From: Lojkania enalia
Lineage: Eukaryota; Ascomycota; Dothideomycetes; Pleosporales
Length of the DNA stretch: 64,000 nt
Assembly: GCA_010094045.1 (NCBI GenBank)
Contig: ML986601.1
Location: 1 to 64,000 of the forward strand
Reading direction: 5' to 3'
A model generated the notes under the pieces. That model was not told the origin of the DNA, ran no database searches, and worked only from the letters and a program-made list of their open reading frames with translations. Position numbers and translations under genes: made by a program. Below, piece after piece: positions 37,217-48,516 of the stretch (positions are counted from its first letter, which is position 1; each line of letters starts with the position of its first letter).

Positions 37217-37983
37217 CCACACAAACCTCGCAACATGAAAGCGCTTTTCATCCTAATATCTCACCTCATCTCTAGAGCCCCAGCAATACCCCCTTCCAAG
37301 AACAACCCCGTACATCATTTATCCGATCACTCCATTCCCTTCATATATCATAGCACACACTCATCATAAAACCAAAAATACCGCAATCTGATACAATTCA
37401 ACACCACCGCCACCAGAAAAACGAAGCCAAACTCCAATACCCTGTTCGACACGTTAAGTACAACAGCACATCACATCACATCACACGCACAAACATCCCA
37501 TCCAAAAACACACCCTTGCAAACATTATACACAAAATATATTCATTAAAACCCCTTCCGTTCACCATCCAACCTAAATACATATACTTCCCATTCCCAAA
37601 CCCGCAATTTTCATCCCTCTCATGAAACAACTCCCCCCCTTCACGGGCTCCCGGGGCCGATGTACCCATCTCCAACTACAGGAGACAATAAAAAAGGAGG
37701 ATAAGAAAAGCCTAGCAAAGCCGTCATCACCACCCGCCCAAAAAACCTCATCCGTGTATAATGCTTCCCATGTGCTTCAAAAATATACCAAGATAAACTG
37801 CCCTGTAGTAACGCCGAGAATCCGAGAGTCCCTGGGAAGCAAGACTAGAAAAGCGCACGCTTCGTACGCAGTCGAATAAGGAAATGGGAAATCTATGGGC
37901 CGTGAGGGGGGCATGAGCGGATATCTGGAGTAAACCATGCGTGGCAAATGTAAGGAACCCAAAAAGAGCTGATTTACGGTGGA

Positions 37984-39380
37984 CTACCGATTACCAGCTT
38001 CAAGCTGGCTTGGCGAGGGTTGCGTAGGAGCATTGCTCTCGGAGCCGTTGCCCCGATTCCGACCGAACCAATTCGGTATTGACGGCCGAGGAGCAGAAGG
38101 TATCATCGATCGCCAGCTTCGGGCATTGTTGTTCTGGACCGGCGCCTGATTTCTGTTCGAATTGCCCGTGCGATCTCGTCGGCCTGAACGGTGAAGGACG
38201 CTCGCTATTCCATGCGGCTGTTCGTTGCGATTGTTCTGATTGCTGGGGCCGGGAGGAGGGTTGGATACGAAGACGACGCGCGATCGAGCGAAAGGATTGC
38301 CCCGGCCACCGCCCCAAGTCGGCGGCGGAGAAGTAGGAGATCTTAGACCAGTGGCGTTGGAGCGGCGGCCAGAAGATGCCTGATCCGCAGCCTCACCCTC
38401 AGGACGGGGCTTGGGAACGTAATAGTCAGCCTTACAGAGTGGGCAGCAAGCACGTCGGCTCGTCAGCCATGGATCGACACAACTGGCATGGAATGCGTGA
38501 CCGCACGTCAACCCTCTCACGTCGTCATCATCTTCCAGCGTATCCAAACAGATCGCACAGGTATCTCCGGGCTCGGCCATCATCTCGGGTGCGGCAGCGG
38601 TACGAATCGGGTCGTCATCGTCGGACTCATCCTCGTCGTGGTCATGATCATGGGGATGAGCAGGCTTCTTGCCTGGTTGATAATGACTGGTTGCGGTCTC
38701 TGCTCTCGTTAGCTCAACGCTCTTCTCGTTGCTTTGGTCGATAGCCTTTGACGGCGCTGAGGAGCCCTCCTTCGGTGACAAGGGCTGGTCCTGCTGAGTG
38801 GTATTCGTTGCAGCGTAATCAACACGTGCGATCCCAATTGCGGTAGGAGACTGCGGGCTCTGGGCGGAAGCACCGTCATCCCCAGTAGATGGAGTCGTTC
38901 CTTCGACGTCTTTCAAACTCGCAGCCCTGCTCGGGGGTGCTGTAGTGATTCCGCCAGCAGTTGGCAGTCCCTCATCCTCCCGGCTTGCCTTCCATGCCTT
39001 GTACTTCATCAGGGGGAATCGCTCGTTGACCTCATCCATGGACATCAACTTCTTTTCCCTCCGCCTACGGTGCGGTCGAGGCATGGCCGTGAGATCAATG
39101 GGCTCCCCATCTGCGGCAGCTCGTGCAGCGCGATTCCGCTGGTTGTATCGGAAGCAGTACTTTACACCAACAATAATCCTGGAAGGTAGACGGGTTAGAA
39201 AACAGAGGTAATTGATGTGCTGATTCAGCCGACGACGTACCAAAGGTTGGTAAAGACAACACCAAAGCCGAGAGCGACGAAGAATAGTAATGGGGAGCTG
39301 GTTGGTCCACCACCACCGCCTCCTCCGCCGCCCTGGCTCGTCTGCGCCGGCGGGATGGCGGATGCTGAGGTTGAAGACAT
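37984..39380 (-). CDS. Single-pass membrane RING-H2 finger protein (putative E3 ubiquitin ligase)
   Basis: Two exons: 39380-39241 and 39178-37984. The intron at 39179-39240 (62 bp) runs GTACGT...TTCCAG with a TTCTAAC branch site, and splicing gives 444 residues. The N-terminus has a Gly run followed by a hydrophobic membrane segment at about residues 29-55 (SPLLFFVALGFGVVF, then after the junction IIVGV). A disordered Ser/Pro-rich stretch and an acidic His/Asp patch follow. The RING-H2 finger is at about 254-295: CAIC, CGHAFH, CVDPWL, CPLC, with all eight metal ligands present. The C-terminal 150 residues are disordered and Asn/Arg/Pro-rich. The family role is ubiquitin transfer from an E2 at a membrane; the substrate is unknown. 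The longer open frame back to 39846 reads through the intron and has no TM-like start, so ATG 39380 is preferred. Divergent from cyclophilin H. Confidence 0.88.
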
Positions 39381-41024
39381 TACGGGAGAGGATGTTCCAT
39401 ATGTCCACTAGGACGAAATATGGAAGTTTTTTTTTTGGGTAGCGAATGGGATAATCGACCGGTCGCAGATATTTACAGTGTGAAGAGCAATTCGGAAGGT
39501 CGACAATAATAGACTGTCGTGTAGTACGGGGGCTGATCCGGTTGCGGGCTGCGGGCCGCGGGCTGCGAGCTGCGAGCTGCGGGCTACGTTCTTTGTTCGG
39601 ACTGAAACTGGGGGCTGTCGCAAGACAGCAGAGGTCAAAGTGGTAGTCGAGGTTGAAAAGCGGGTCCAAGGCAATGCTGCAACGACTGCTAGTAGTAGTG
39701 ACCAAGCAATGACAGGCTATACTAAGTGTAGTTGTTGGTGGGACAGTGGTGATGGCAGAGATGACAGCCGCGGCGACAAGTGAGCGGGAAATCGGGGTCG
39801 AAGTGCGTGCGCACGACTTTGCGAGTGAATGAGAGAGTTGCGACAACAGCTATTGATGAATATGTACAATAGATTCGGCGGCCATGCCCTCTGGTGCCGG
39901 TGTAGCCAGTGGTGATGAGCGACGTCGTTTATCGCTGGAATGGCTGTTCGTGGTGGTGAGTGGAATGGTGGGTGGATCAGGGCCTGGCGAAGGGAAGGGA
40001 TCGCGGACTCTCGCGATGCTTGGACGCAGGAGCCAAGGCTAGCCTGACAGTGTGTGGGTTGGATGACCTAGGGATGACAATTAACGCCGCGCGGAATTGA
40101 CCCGGCAGACGCTGGATGGGCACTGTCTAAGGGCAGTGCGAGAGTAAGGGTGAGAATTTTAAACCTTGAGTGGTAGAAGTACGGCGGGCATGTATGGCAG
40201 GTGTGGTTCTAGTAGTGTGGCAACTGGAAGGTGCGACTGAGAACCTTGGGCCTGTCCAGAGGGGGAAGTGGCAGCGTGTCGTGCCTGCCCTCCCCCGAAA
40301 AGATTCCTGGAGTGTCTCATCAAGCCTCAGATCCCGGGCCAGTGCGCGCGTTGCGGTCCGTAGCCCGGGGTGCCTGCAACTCGATATCGCGGCTTAATTG
40401 CGACGCACCTGCTCCCGTGCTGTGCGACGCCCTCTTGCACTACTGGCCCTACCATAGATAGCTGCTTTAGCGTTCGCAAGATTAGAGAAGCCCGCTATGG
40501 GAGGTTTGGTGGTGATCGGCACCTGTCTCTGCCCCTCTCTCTAGGACGCCACCTCCGCTTCCTCGGCGAGGGCTGCAAAATCCGGACAGGAACAGATCCG
40601 AGCCCGCGACACTGATCCTGTTCTTTCTCGCCCGCTCTCCAGCGCCACGGTCGCCGTTGACGCCGGCGCCCTGCACCTCCATTTGTGTGCAGGCTCCCAG
40701 TCCAGTCCAGTCGTCTACCACCCGCTTGGACGCTCGCATCCTCCTAGTAGTCTCTCCTGTGGTTCGCTCTAGAGTCCCCTAGCCGCTGCTGCACTCGCTG
40801 TGCTCCCGCTCTGCACCCAGACCCCAGCCCGCCAAATCCGTATTCCTAATCACCACCTGACACTTCGTTCTCCGAGCACCATTCGGCATAAACCTGTGTG
40901 GTGATTGACAAGGAACAATCCTTCACGCTCGTCTATGAGATATCGATCGTGTGGCACCGTATCCCACGTCATCCACATCTGAACAACGGTCTTGCAGCCT
41001 TCACGATTTTGCACTGCCCCAGCC
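39381..41024. promoter_or_regulatory. Divergent intergenic region, RING gene / cyclophilin H
   Basis: About 1.6 kb separates two divergent start codons, so it must hold both promoters and leaders. It is CT/GC-rich toward the cyclophilin side. Short frames here (40170-41071) have no conserved features and overlap one another on both strands; I treat them as leader or chance ORFs. Confidence 0.5.
39544..39587. repeat. GC-rich short tandem repeat upstream of the RING gene
   Basis: About five imperfect 7-8-bp units of the type GGGCTGC / GAGCTGC in tandem, about 165 bp upstream of the RING start codon. Confidence 0.7.
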
Positions 41025-42000
41025 ATGGCCCAGCCCACCGAGCCAAACCCAATCGTATTCTTCGATATCACTCTTGGAGGTACGCCAAACCTGCACCCTT
41101 TTTCAAATACCTAGCACTGCTTCATACCGGGAAGACGACCCCACACTATGGTCTTGTGTTTGACACGCGTCCTTGATTTTCCTCGGTTATCGTATAGCCT
41201 CTGTTGGGGAATATGATAGTGCATCAACTGGCATGAATGCTGACATGCTGGCTAGGGGAGAAATTAGGGAGGATCAAAATGGAGCTATTCAGAGATATTG
41301 TTCCCAAGACGGCCGAGAATTTCCGCCAGTTCTGCACTGGGGAATCCAAGTACAAGGGTCGACCTCAAGGCTACAAAGGATGCAAGTTCCATCGTGTGGT
41401 AAGCACATGCTTCAGTTATACTCGGTCAAGTTTTCATATAATTTGAATATCATTTCTATCGCATGCGAATGTATCATCGTTGAATTGCTAATTCAAAAGA
41501 TGTTTTCAGCTTTCCGGGATCCTTGAACGCCCTGCTATATTGGGCGCTGATTACTTGGATGCTGACGGGCCTATTACAGATTAGAGACTTTATGATTCAG
41601 GGCGGAGACTTCATCAACGGCAACGGAACTGGTTCAAGATCCATATACGGTTCAGACAAGTTTGCGGACGAGAACCTTGCCCTTAAGCTGGATAGACCTG
41701 GTCTGCTTGCAATGGCAGTACGTTGGTCTGCTTTCCCTAATCTCCGAAGAATGATTCCGTGACTTCTGGCCTCATGTCCCGAGTATTCAGCTAATACATG
41801 TGCAGAATAGCGGTCCAGACACAAACGGCTGCCAATTTTTCATAACATGCAAGCCAACTCCCCACCTGAATGGCAAACACGTTGTTTTTGGCAGAGTAAT
41901 CGATGGCATGGATGTCGTCACTAAGATTGAGAACACCCGAACAATGCAAAATGATAAGCCTATCCAGGATGTCGCAATTGCGCAGTGCGGAGAAATGTAA
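41025..42000 (+). CDS. Cyclophilin H-type peptidyl-prolyl cis-trans isomerase
   Basis: Four exons: 41025-41079, 41256-41398, 41580-41717 and 41806-42000. All introns are GT-AG (176, 181 and 88 bp), and the spliced product is 176 residues, the usual length of a single-domain cyclophilin. The protein opens [19 protein letters not shown] and has [12 protein letters not shown] and NGCQFFIT, so the catalytic Arg, Phe, Met and Gln of cyclophilins are present. The C-terminus (KIEN..NDKP...QCGEM) matches the cyclophilin H subfamily, which binds the U4/U6 snRNP Prp4/Prp3 proteins in the spliceosome. At the cyclosporin-contacting Trp (W121 in human CypA) this protein has His ([12 protein letters not shown]), which predicts weak cyclosporin binding. 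Tandem with RRN3, 559 bp apart. Confidence 0.93.
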
Positions 42001-42524
42001 GCACGTCTGAAACAAGGAGATGACTCCTTTCCGCCCAATATCCTGAGACAGATCTGTGTAACCCCGGGGTTTGAGATGCAAGATGATTCCAATCGAAACA
42101 TAGTTCTTGGAAAAACAGACTATGAAACCAACCCCATGAGCTGCAATGGCCATGCAGACGGGGAATGTTGGAGGAATGAGTTAGAGGCTGCAACTTAGGA
42201 GGCCAGATTAGAAATCTTTGTCAAGGGCAAAAGCAATAATTAGATATCCTGCAATGTTATTGATGTAGAGGAGATCCGTTTGATCGATTATCTTACAGAG
42301 TCCACATTTCCTGCACCAAGGTGGAAGCTAGGTAGGTGTTAATTATTGGCAATCACGTGCTTCTAGCATTGCCGAGCCCGTGACCTAATATGGCCCGTGC
42401 ACAGCAGAATTCGAGCCAAGCCCACACAGAGCAGATCCCCGCCTAACTTCTCACCAACCCACCACATTTTTCCTGGCACGTAACTTTTTGCTACACCTTC
42501 ATACTTTCCTTGACAGCCGACCAG

Positions 42525-42530
42525 ATGTAA
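42525..42530 (+). promoter_or_regulatory. Minimal start-stop uORF upstream of RRN3
   Basis: ATG directly followed by TAA, 29 bases before the RRN3 start codon and in another frame. If it is inside the mRNA leader, it is a start-stop element of the kind known to stall or delay ribosomes. I infer transcript inclusion only from proximity. Confidence 0.4.
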
Positions 42531-42559
42531 CAACGCGCCTTCCACGCCATCTACCCATT

Positions 42560-44566
42560 ATGGTTTCTCTTGCCTCAACGGAGAGAGCAAATGGCGTCAT
42601 CGCCTCTGGTGTCGGTGGCAGCCTTAAACGCAAGCATAGCGATTCCCATCTCAACGCCGACGATTTCCCCTCCGCCCAAATTAAACGCCGCCGTGTCACC
42701 TTCGATCCCGAGGTTGACGTCCACATACTTCCGGATGTGAATGAAAAGAGCCTGGAGTTAGTCGGTGAAGAGGTTCGACGCGCTCTGGAGAGACATGAGG
42801 AAGGCGACAATGCGGACTACGATCAGATACGGCAGCTCTTAGGGCTCAAGCCCACTTCTGCAGATGCACCTCTTACTAGTTTACTGCAGAAATATGTCAT
42901 CGCCCTCACCAACCATGCACCCCTCCTCGACCGCAAGTGCACCAGCTTGGTGCATGCAATCATTGACAGCAGTTGGATCGCCCGCAATGAGCAGTTCGTG
43001 CGGTGCTATCGGCATCTTCTCTGGTCATTGCTTTCTGTGCATCCCGGATACACTTCGTCGGTCCTTCATATGCTGGTCAACATGTTCGTCGACCTCCCGT
43101 CGCCTCTCCTCCGCCAACAGGACGACCCCGCGATTGACCGGACACGACTCCAAGCTCGCGTACACGAGTGTCTTAAGTATCTCTTACGGCAGAGTGCGAT
43201 GACTAGTACTTTCCTCGCTCCTATACTGTCTTCAACATTCCCATTTCCAACTGATACCACCAAGGCTCATGTCCAGTATATCAGGAACATTCTCAAAGTA
43301 TCAGAATATTGTCCGGAGTTGAGGGGTGAAGTACTATCACTTGTCATGGATAAGCTTGTCAAGGTCGACGTACAGATACAAGACGACATGGAGGAGCTAG
43401 AAGATGATGTTGAGGACCAGCTGGTGGAGGACGGGATTCACAAGGAAGATGACGACATCAGCGACGACGAATCGGCATCGAGCGAAGAGAGCATGGATGA
43501 GGAGGAGCGCCGCTTGAAACAACTCAAGGAGTCGGTCACCAAACTTGACTCCATTATGGATCTCCTCTTCTCCCACTATAGCTCTATTTTCGCTTCAGGC
43601 GACCTCTTCGACATTGACGAGACTTTCGAGAGCCTTCTCTCCCAATTCGCCAGCATCATCCTCCCTACCTACCGCTCTCGACACACCCAATTTCTTCTCT
43701 TTCACTTTAGCCAAACTTCTCCTGACCTCACTGAGCGCTTCGCGGGAGCGTGTTCCCACCTTGCTTTCGACCAACGCCGGCCACACATCTTCCGCGTCGC
43801 AGCCGCTGCTTACCTAGCTTCCTTCATTGCTCGCGGTGCGCACGTCTCCGGCGCCATCGTCCGCGACATATTCGACCTCCTATGCCACCATCTCGAAGCC
43901 CTCCGAATCTCCCATGAACCCAATTGTAAGAGTCCTGACCTCCGCCGCTACAGCACATACTACGCCATATCACAGGCCTTGCTTTATACATTTTGCTTCC
44001 GCTGGCGCGACCTCATCCTTACTCCCGACGACATTACCCCTACAGACGAACAACTCATGTACGCGGACACAGACTTCAGATGGCACAACTCTGTCCAAGA
44101 CATCTTACGCCGAAACATCTTCTCGAAGCTCAATCCGCTAAAAATCTGCGCACCGACCATCGTCACCCAGTTTGCAAGGATGGCACATCATCTCCGCTTC
44201 CTCTACGTGTTCCCCCTCCTCGAGACGAACAAGCGGATCAAGCTTACACGGAGTCTGGGCGGGGCCGGATCTTATATGGATGGTGTGGGAGTGAGGGAAA
44301 CGGCGTTGACGGTTAAGAGGGGCGACGAGGCTTTCTTGTTGGATGCTTATTTTCCGTTTGATCCGTATGTCTTGCCGAGGAGTAGGAGGTGGTTGGAAGG
44401 CGATTATGTGGAATGGAAGGGTATTCCTGGTATGGAGCGTGCAGCTCGCGAGGATGATGACGAGGAAGATGATGAAGACGATGAGGCCGACAGTAGCTCA
44501 GAGCATGGTGCTGGAAATGAGGATGATGGTGATTTTGAGGGCCCTGATACTGAGGATAGTGCATAG
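42560..44566 (+). CDS. RRN3: RNA polymerase I-specific transcription initiation factor Rrn3
   Basis: One exon of 668 residues. Rrn3/TIF-IA bridges RNA polymerase I to the core factor at rDNA promoters and acts in the nucleolus. Basic, NLS-like stretches are near the N-terminus (KRKHSD, IKRRR). The helical HEAT-like body has conserved blocks (YTSSVLHMLVNMFVD, FDIDETFESLLSQF, FRVAAAAYLASFIARG, FCFRWRDL, HHLRFLYVFPLLETNKRI). A long acidic insert lies near residues 280-320 (EDQLVEDG...DDDISDDES), the position of the disordered acidic loop in yeast Rrn3, and the C-terminal tail is strongly acidic. The frame is open back to 42488, but the first in-frame ATG is 42560 (MVSLAST). It converges with the kinase gene. 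Confidence 0.93.
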   Translation: MVSLASTERANGVIASGVGGSLKRKHSDSHLNADDFPSAQIKRRRVTFDPEVDVHILPDVNEKSLELVGEEVRRALERHEEGDNADYDQIRQLLGLKPTSADAPLTSLLQKYVIALTNHAPLLDRKCTSLVHAIIDSSWIARNEQFVRCYRHLLWSLLSVHPGYTSSVLHMLVNMFVDLPSPLLRQQDDPAIDRTRLQARVHECLKYLLRQSAMTSTFLAPILSSTFPFPTDTTKAHVQYIRNILKVSEYCPELRGEVLSLVMDKLVKVDVQIQDDMEELEDDVEDQLVEDGIHKEDDDISDDESASSEESMDEEERRLKQLKESVTKLDSIMDLLFSHYSSIFASGDLFDIDETFESLLSQFASIILPTYRSRHTQFLLFHFSQTSPDLTERFAGACSHLAFDQRRPHIFRVAAAAYLASFIARGAHVSGAIVRDIFDLLCHHLEALRISHEPNCKSPDLRRYSTYYAISQALLYTFCFRWRDLILTPDDITPTDEQLMYADTDFRWHNSVQDILRRNIFSKLNPLKICAPTIVTQFARMAHHLRFLYVFPLLETNKRIKLTRSLGGAGSYMDGVGVRETALTVKRGDEAFLLDAYFPFDPYVLPRSRRWLEGDYVEWKGIPGMERAAREDDDEEDDEDDEADSSSEHGAGNEDDGDFEGPDTEDSA

Positions 44567-44959
44567 ATTTTCTGTGTTTTTAGTCCTATTTGGCGCAAAG
44601 GATTTGCATACCCGGTGTTCTTTTATAAAGGTTTGATAGGTTTTTAATAGTCAGGTTTCGTTGAAGCATGGATTGGCGCTTCGGGACTCGATAGTTTACG
44701 ATGGGATAGCATGTCTTGCAATTGAGGAAAGTATTTGAGATTTGAATATTCCTTGTATTCTTGAATTGTGATGAGACTCCGGAAACCGGCATTCGTCGTG
44801 ATGGGCATGCCTTTTCTCCTGAAAATATACTATACATTAAAAATAGAAAACCTAAGCTCCAATTCGCCGCCTCGGCCCCTACTCCCCAATCCTCACTCCA
44901 GCACACTATATACGAACCGGGCTACGCCCCACAAAGTAGCAAAGCAGGCAGAGAGGATC
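44567..44959. other. Convergent 3' intergenic region
   Basis: 393 bp between the stop codons of RRN3 (+) and the kinase (-). It should contain both 3' UTRs. No other gene is seen. Confidence 0.6.
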
Positions 44960-47900
44960 TTACTTACCAATTCTCACTGTCCCTATCTCCGCCTCACTCT
45001 GCACCTCAACATGCACTTCCTTAGGCTTCATCGCCCTGAGCAAATCCCTCGAAGCTCGCAAACCCTCGCGTATTTCGATAGAGCTCTTAAGTAGGGCATT
45101 AGCCAACAGATTCGGGTCGGCATCCAAGCCGAGGAGCGCCTCGGGGTCCGGACCCCTGGGGATGGGAAAGTCGAGGAGCGGTTTACCGTTGGGACCGAGG
45201 GAGACTCGGAGGGCGCGGGCCGGTATGTTGTCTATGGAAGAGGAGTATGTAGGTGCGGGGTCGGCGTAGTTATCTTCGGCGTCGGAACGCGGGTCCTCGT
45301 CGCTGGACGGCGTGCGGCGGTAGCGGAGGTTCGAGCGAGTGTGTCGCTGCGCGGTTTCGCGGTCGAAAGCATCCCAGAGGTCGTCGATGGATTCTTCGTC
45401 TTCTATTGAAGTCTCTGTAGATACGGAAGTTGGGGGGCTGTCGTCGATGCTATACGCTTGCTGGTGACTCCAGCCATCCCAGATAGGTTGAGGGGGCCGT
45501 TGGCGTGGGATGTGGAGGTTGTTTGGTGGGGGTTTCATTTGGGAGACTGAGGAGGCACCTCGGGCATGCATGGCTGGGTGATGCGGATCCTGCGCTGATA
45601 GATAACCTGTGTCGTCGTTTTGTGGGGTGAGCATTGGCTGCGTAGCATGATTGGGCTCGGATTGTGATTTCATGTGGTACGAGGCGCGGTTGTTGTTTGT
45701 GGAAAGATGCACCTGGTCTTCCAGATCAAACGGATTACCATTCAATTGCTCTGTCCCAGCAGTATACGTGGATGTCGAAGCCGAACCTGCTGTGGATGGC
45801 CGGAAGTCATCGACGCTTGGCAATGCCATATCCAGATCTATCATGGAGGTCCGCAGAGGTGACTGTGGCGCTGAATTGATACGCGGATAGTCGTCAAAAG
45901 AGCCCAACGGTTCCGTTGTAGCGTGCCTTAGAGGCGGTCTAACACCAATTTCTAGCGTTGGTGACGAAGAGAACTCAGCCTCTTGGCCATGTAGAACACC
46001 TGTTTCTACCAGATCGCGTGGTGGAAAGACAAAGTCGCGAGTTCGGCGACTATCTCCTTGGGCCGTAGGGAGAATCAGCTCATTCGTATCTCGACGGCGA
46101 GACATCCGTAGCGCTTTTGGCATGGGCTCGTAGTTCGCCTCGGCCATTGCGGCATCAAACGTCCACTCAACAGTCTTGCGGTTCGGTCTCTCTGGTTGGG
46201 CTGGGAACGTCCACTCCATCGTCTTTCGAATACTGGCCCTCTCTGCAGGCATTGAAGGAAACTTCCAGTCGCGAGTAGCGCGCCGATCTGCTTGATCTTG
46301 GTCAAAGGAATCGCGTCGTTCTTGTTCTTCTTCAAGCTCCATCTCTCGCAGCAGTTTATTCATTCGATTTGCCTTGACCGTGGGTACTTCACCCAAGTCA
46401 ATGCTAGGAACATCTCCAGCTGTTGGCGCTGCAAAATCCAGGTCGATAACCGTCTCCCGGTTCGGCGCTCCCGGGTTGAAGTCCCTCAAAATGAGATCTG
46501 ATGGCGGTCGATCATTTCCAAGCCCAATACCACTGTACCTGTATGGGGTGGAGTTCTTGTCAAACAAGCGATCCAGACGCCTCTTTCCCCGGTTGGCCTG
46601 TTCTTCTCTTAGTTGCGCTTGTAGCTTTGCAAAGCGATCCTCATCAGCTGGAGGAGGGTTGAGAGTGAATGGTTGCGTAAGTCCTGTGCTTGCGAACGGG
46701 TCCGGGAATTGGGCAGCAAACTGCTTGTCGAACTCTTCCGTTGTACTAAATGTCCAGTCATCATCATCATCCTCTATCTCAGGAGCAAGAGGCTCAGGTG
46801 CTTGAGCTCCATATGGGTTGAACAGAGATGCACGAGCTCCACCACCCTGCTCCCACTGGTAATAACGCTGAACAAGACTGACTAGCATTACAGTGGGGTG
46901 CAACTTGATGCTATCGTTGAAGTACGGATGCTGTAAGATCTTATCTGGCGTAGGTCGCTCTGCAGGATTAGCCTCAAGCACGAAAGCGATGAGGTCTCTA
47001 AGTTCTGCCGAGTATCTGTCACCCTCAAGGCGAGGAACTCCCGTCTCCGGCAGTTTCCACTGAATGGTTTTATGGAAGGGCGGGAATCCGGTAGCCATCT
47101 CGTAGAGCGTACAGCCATATGCCCAAATATCGACTTCAGATCCATAGAGTACCTCATTTGGTCGGACTCTGCTAGTGGGATCTGCATCTTTAACCCACTC
47201 TTTCTGCAATTCAGGGGCCATCCAGTACGGCGTACCCACAATGGTAGATCGCTTCGCAATGTCAGGCTCAAGGGTGCCAGAAACTCCGAAATCGCAAAGT
47301 TGAACTTGACCGTCTTCCTTGATCAGGATATTGTTGCACTTAAGATCTCGATGCAGAACTCCAGCTTCATGGATGAATTTGAGACCGAGCGCTAATTCAC
47401 GTGCAATTGGGATGATGAATTTCTCTTCCAGACCGGGGTTTGGCCCTGTCATAGATGGCTTCATGAGTGTGTGCACGCTACCCCCACTAGCATATTCGCT
47501 AACGATCCAGAGCTCATTGTGGACTGTGCGCGCCTCTTCGATGATGTTCACATAGGGCCGAGCTCGGCTATCTCGTAACTGTTGCAGAATACTTATCTCT
47601 TTGAGGGTCTCCTGGAGATTCTTCGTGGTCATTTCCTCATAGTCTACCTTATCGATGTCTATGATCTTGATGGCTACGAGGCCACTAGTATTGCGATTCT
47701 TTCTAGACAAAGATCAGTCAAACTCTTCTAATCACAGCAACCTACTGACCCTTTAAAGACACGCCCGTATGAGCCTTTGCCGATCAGTTCGTAGAAGTCA
47801 TATGGCGGCGGTTCGTCACCACTACGCTTCGCTCTCTCCGCAACTAGCGCTTCCATTTCCTTCGCCTGTTGTATTGCGCGCCCCTTAGTACCCATACTGG

Positions 47901-48516
47901 CCGGTATGGTTAAGCGATTGGTATCCATGTTTTTGACCCGCTTCACAGTAGAGGGCTTGTACAAATAATCTTGCGAGAAATCTGCCTCGAATGGTGACTC
48001 CGTTATATTGTCAAGAGGGGTTCCTGGGCCACTTGGAAACTTTCCTAAGCTTTCGGTGATCTCGAGAGGCGGGGGAGCTGCCCTAGCCAGACAAAGAGGA
48101 GCGTGTGTTGGATCAGAATTGTGTCTATGGCCCTGGGTAGACGGTTGATCAAGTGATCGAGCGGTTCCAGGGCTGGAGCTGCTCGAAGGGTTTGTAGGTG
48201 GTACTTGTCCGAGCTCGACCGTTGGGGAACAAATCTCTATTGGTGCGTTCGGGTTCGGAATCGGACGCGAAATTGAAAGCTTCGAGATTGACGTTGGGGG
48301 GGTACGCCGCTTCTTCTTACCTATCGAGGTCAACTTCGTCCAAGAATTAGAGCGAGAGCGAGGCTTTTCCTCGCCATAATCCTCGAGAGTCTCGCTAATA
48401 TCGGTCTTGGACCGATGTAGCAACGGAAGGGTCATCCTGCCGGGTGCGCCCTCGAGGGCCGGTATCGCCAAGTCGTATGGCAGGAATGGTATTTCGGCGT
48501 AGAAGTGGAAAAGCAT
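44960..48516 (-). CDS. Ste20/GCK-family serine/threonine kinase with long N- and C-terminal extensions
   Basis: Two exons, 48516-47750 and 47702-44960, joined across a 47-bp intron (GTCAGT...GTCTAG) in the glycine loop. The product is up to 1,169 residues. The kinase domain spans about 240-520 with GKGSYGRVFKG, VAIKI (Lys about 268), HRDLKCNN (about 373), CDFG (about 393) and the GTPYWMAPE activation segment diagnostic of Ste20-type kinases. An N-terminal tail of about 240 Ser/Pro-rich residues precedes it. The C-terminal half is disordered and holds four short repeats of the type R-[RK]-T-x-[DE]-[WF]-x-F. Germinal-centre kinases of this group act in polarity, septation and MOR/RAM-like signalling; the exact orthologue is not fixed here. 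The true start may be ATG 48435 (MTLPLLHRSK): GTAAGT overlaps ATG 48516 and CAG directly precedes 48435, as in a leader intron. Confidence 0.9.

Larger units (their letters stand above)
36116..37983. other. Intergenic region between repeat border and RING gene
   Basis: I see no convincing gene here; the short frames lack homology features. Two long A-tracts (36831-36850 and 37190-37216) produce spurious poly-Phe and poly-Lys frames. The right part should hold the 3' UTR of the minus-strand RING gene ending at 37984. Confidence 0.5.

Noticed and set aside
36694..37369. ORFs with poly-Phe and poly-Lys runs
   Set aside because: Generated by the A20 and A27 tracts.
39381..39846. N-terminal extension of the RING protein to 39846
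   Set aside because: The open frame reads through the 62-bp intron in the wrong frame; the spliced ATG 39380 model gives a membrane segment and a normal junction.
40170..41071. Several 70-90-codon ORFs on both strands upstream of cyclophilin H
   Set aside because: Mutually overlapping, unconserved-looking, and inside the leader/promoter region.
42488..42559. Upstream extension of RRN3
   Set aside because: The frame is open but begins with TTG, not ATG; the first ATG is 42560.
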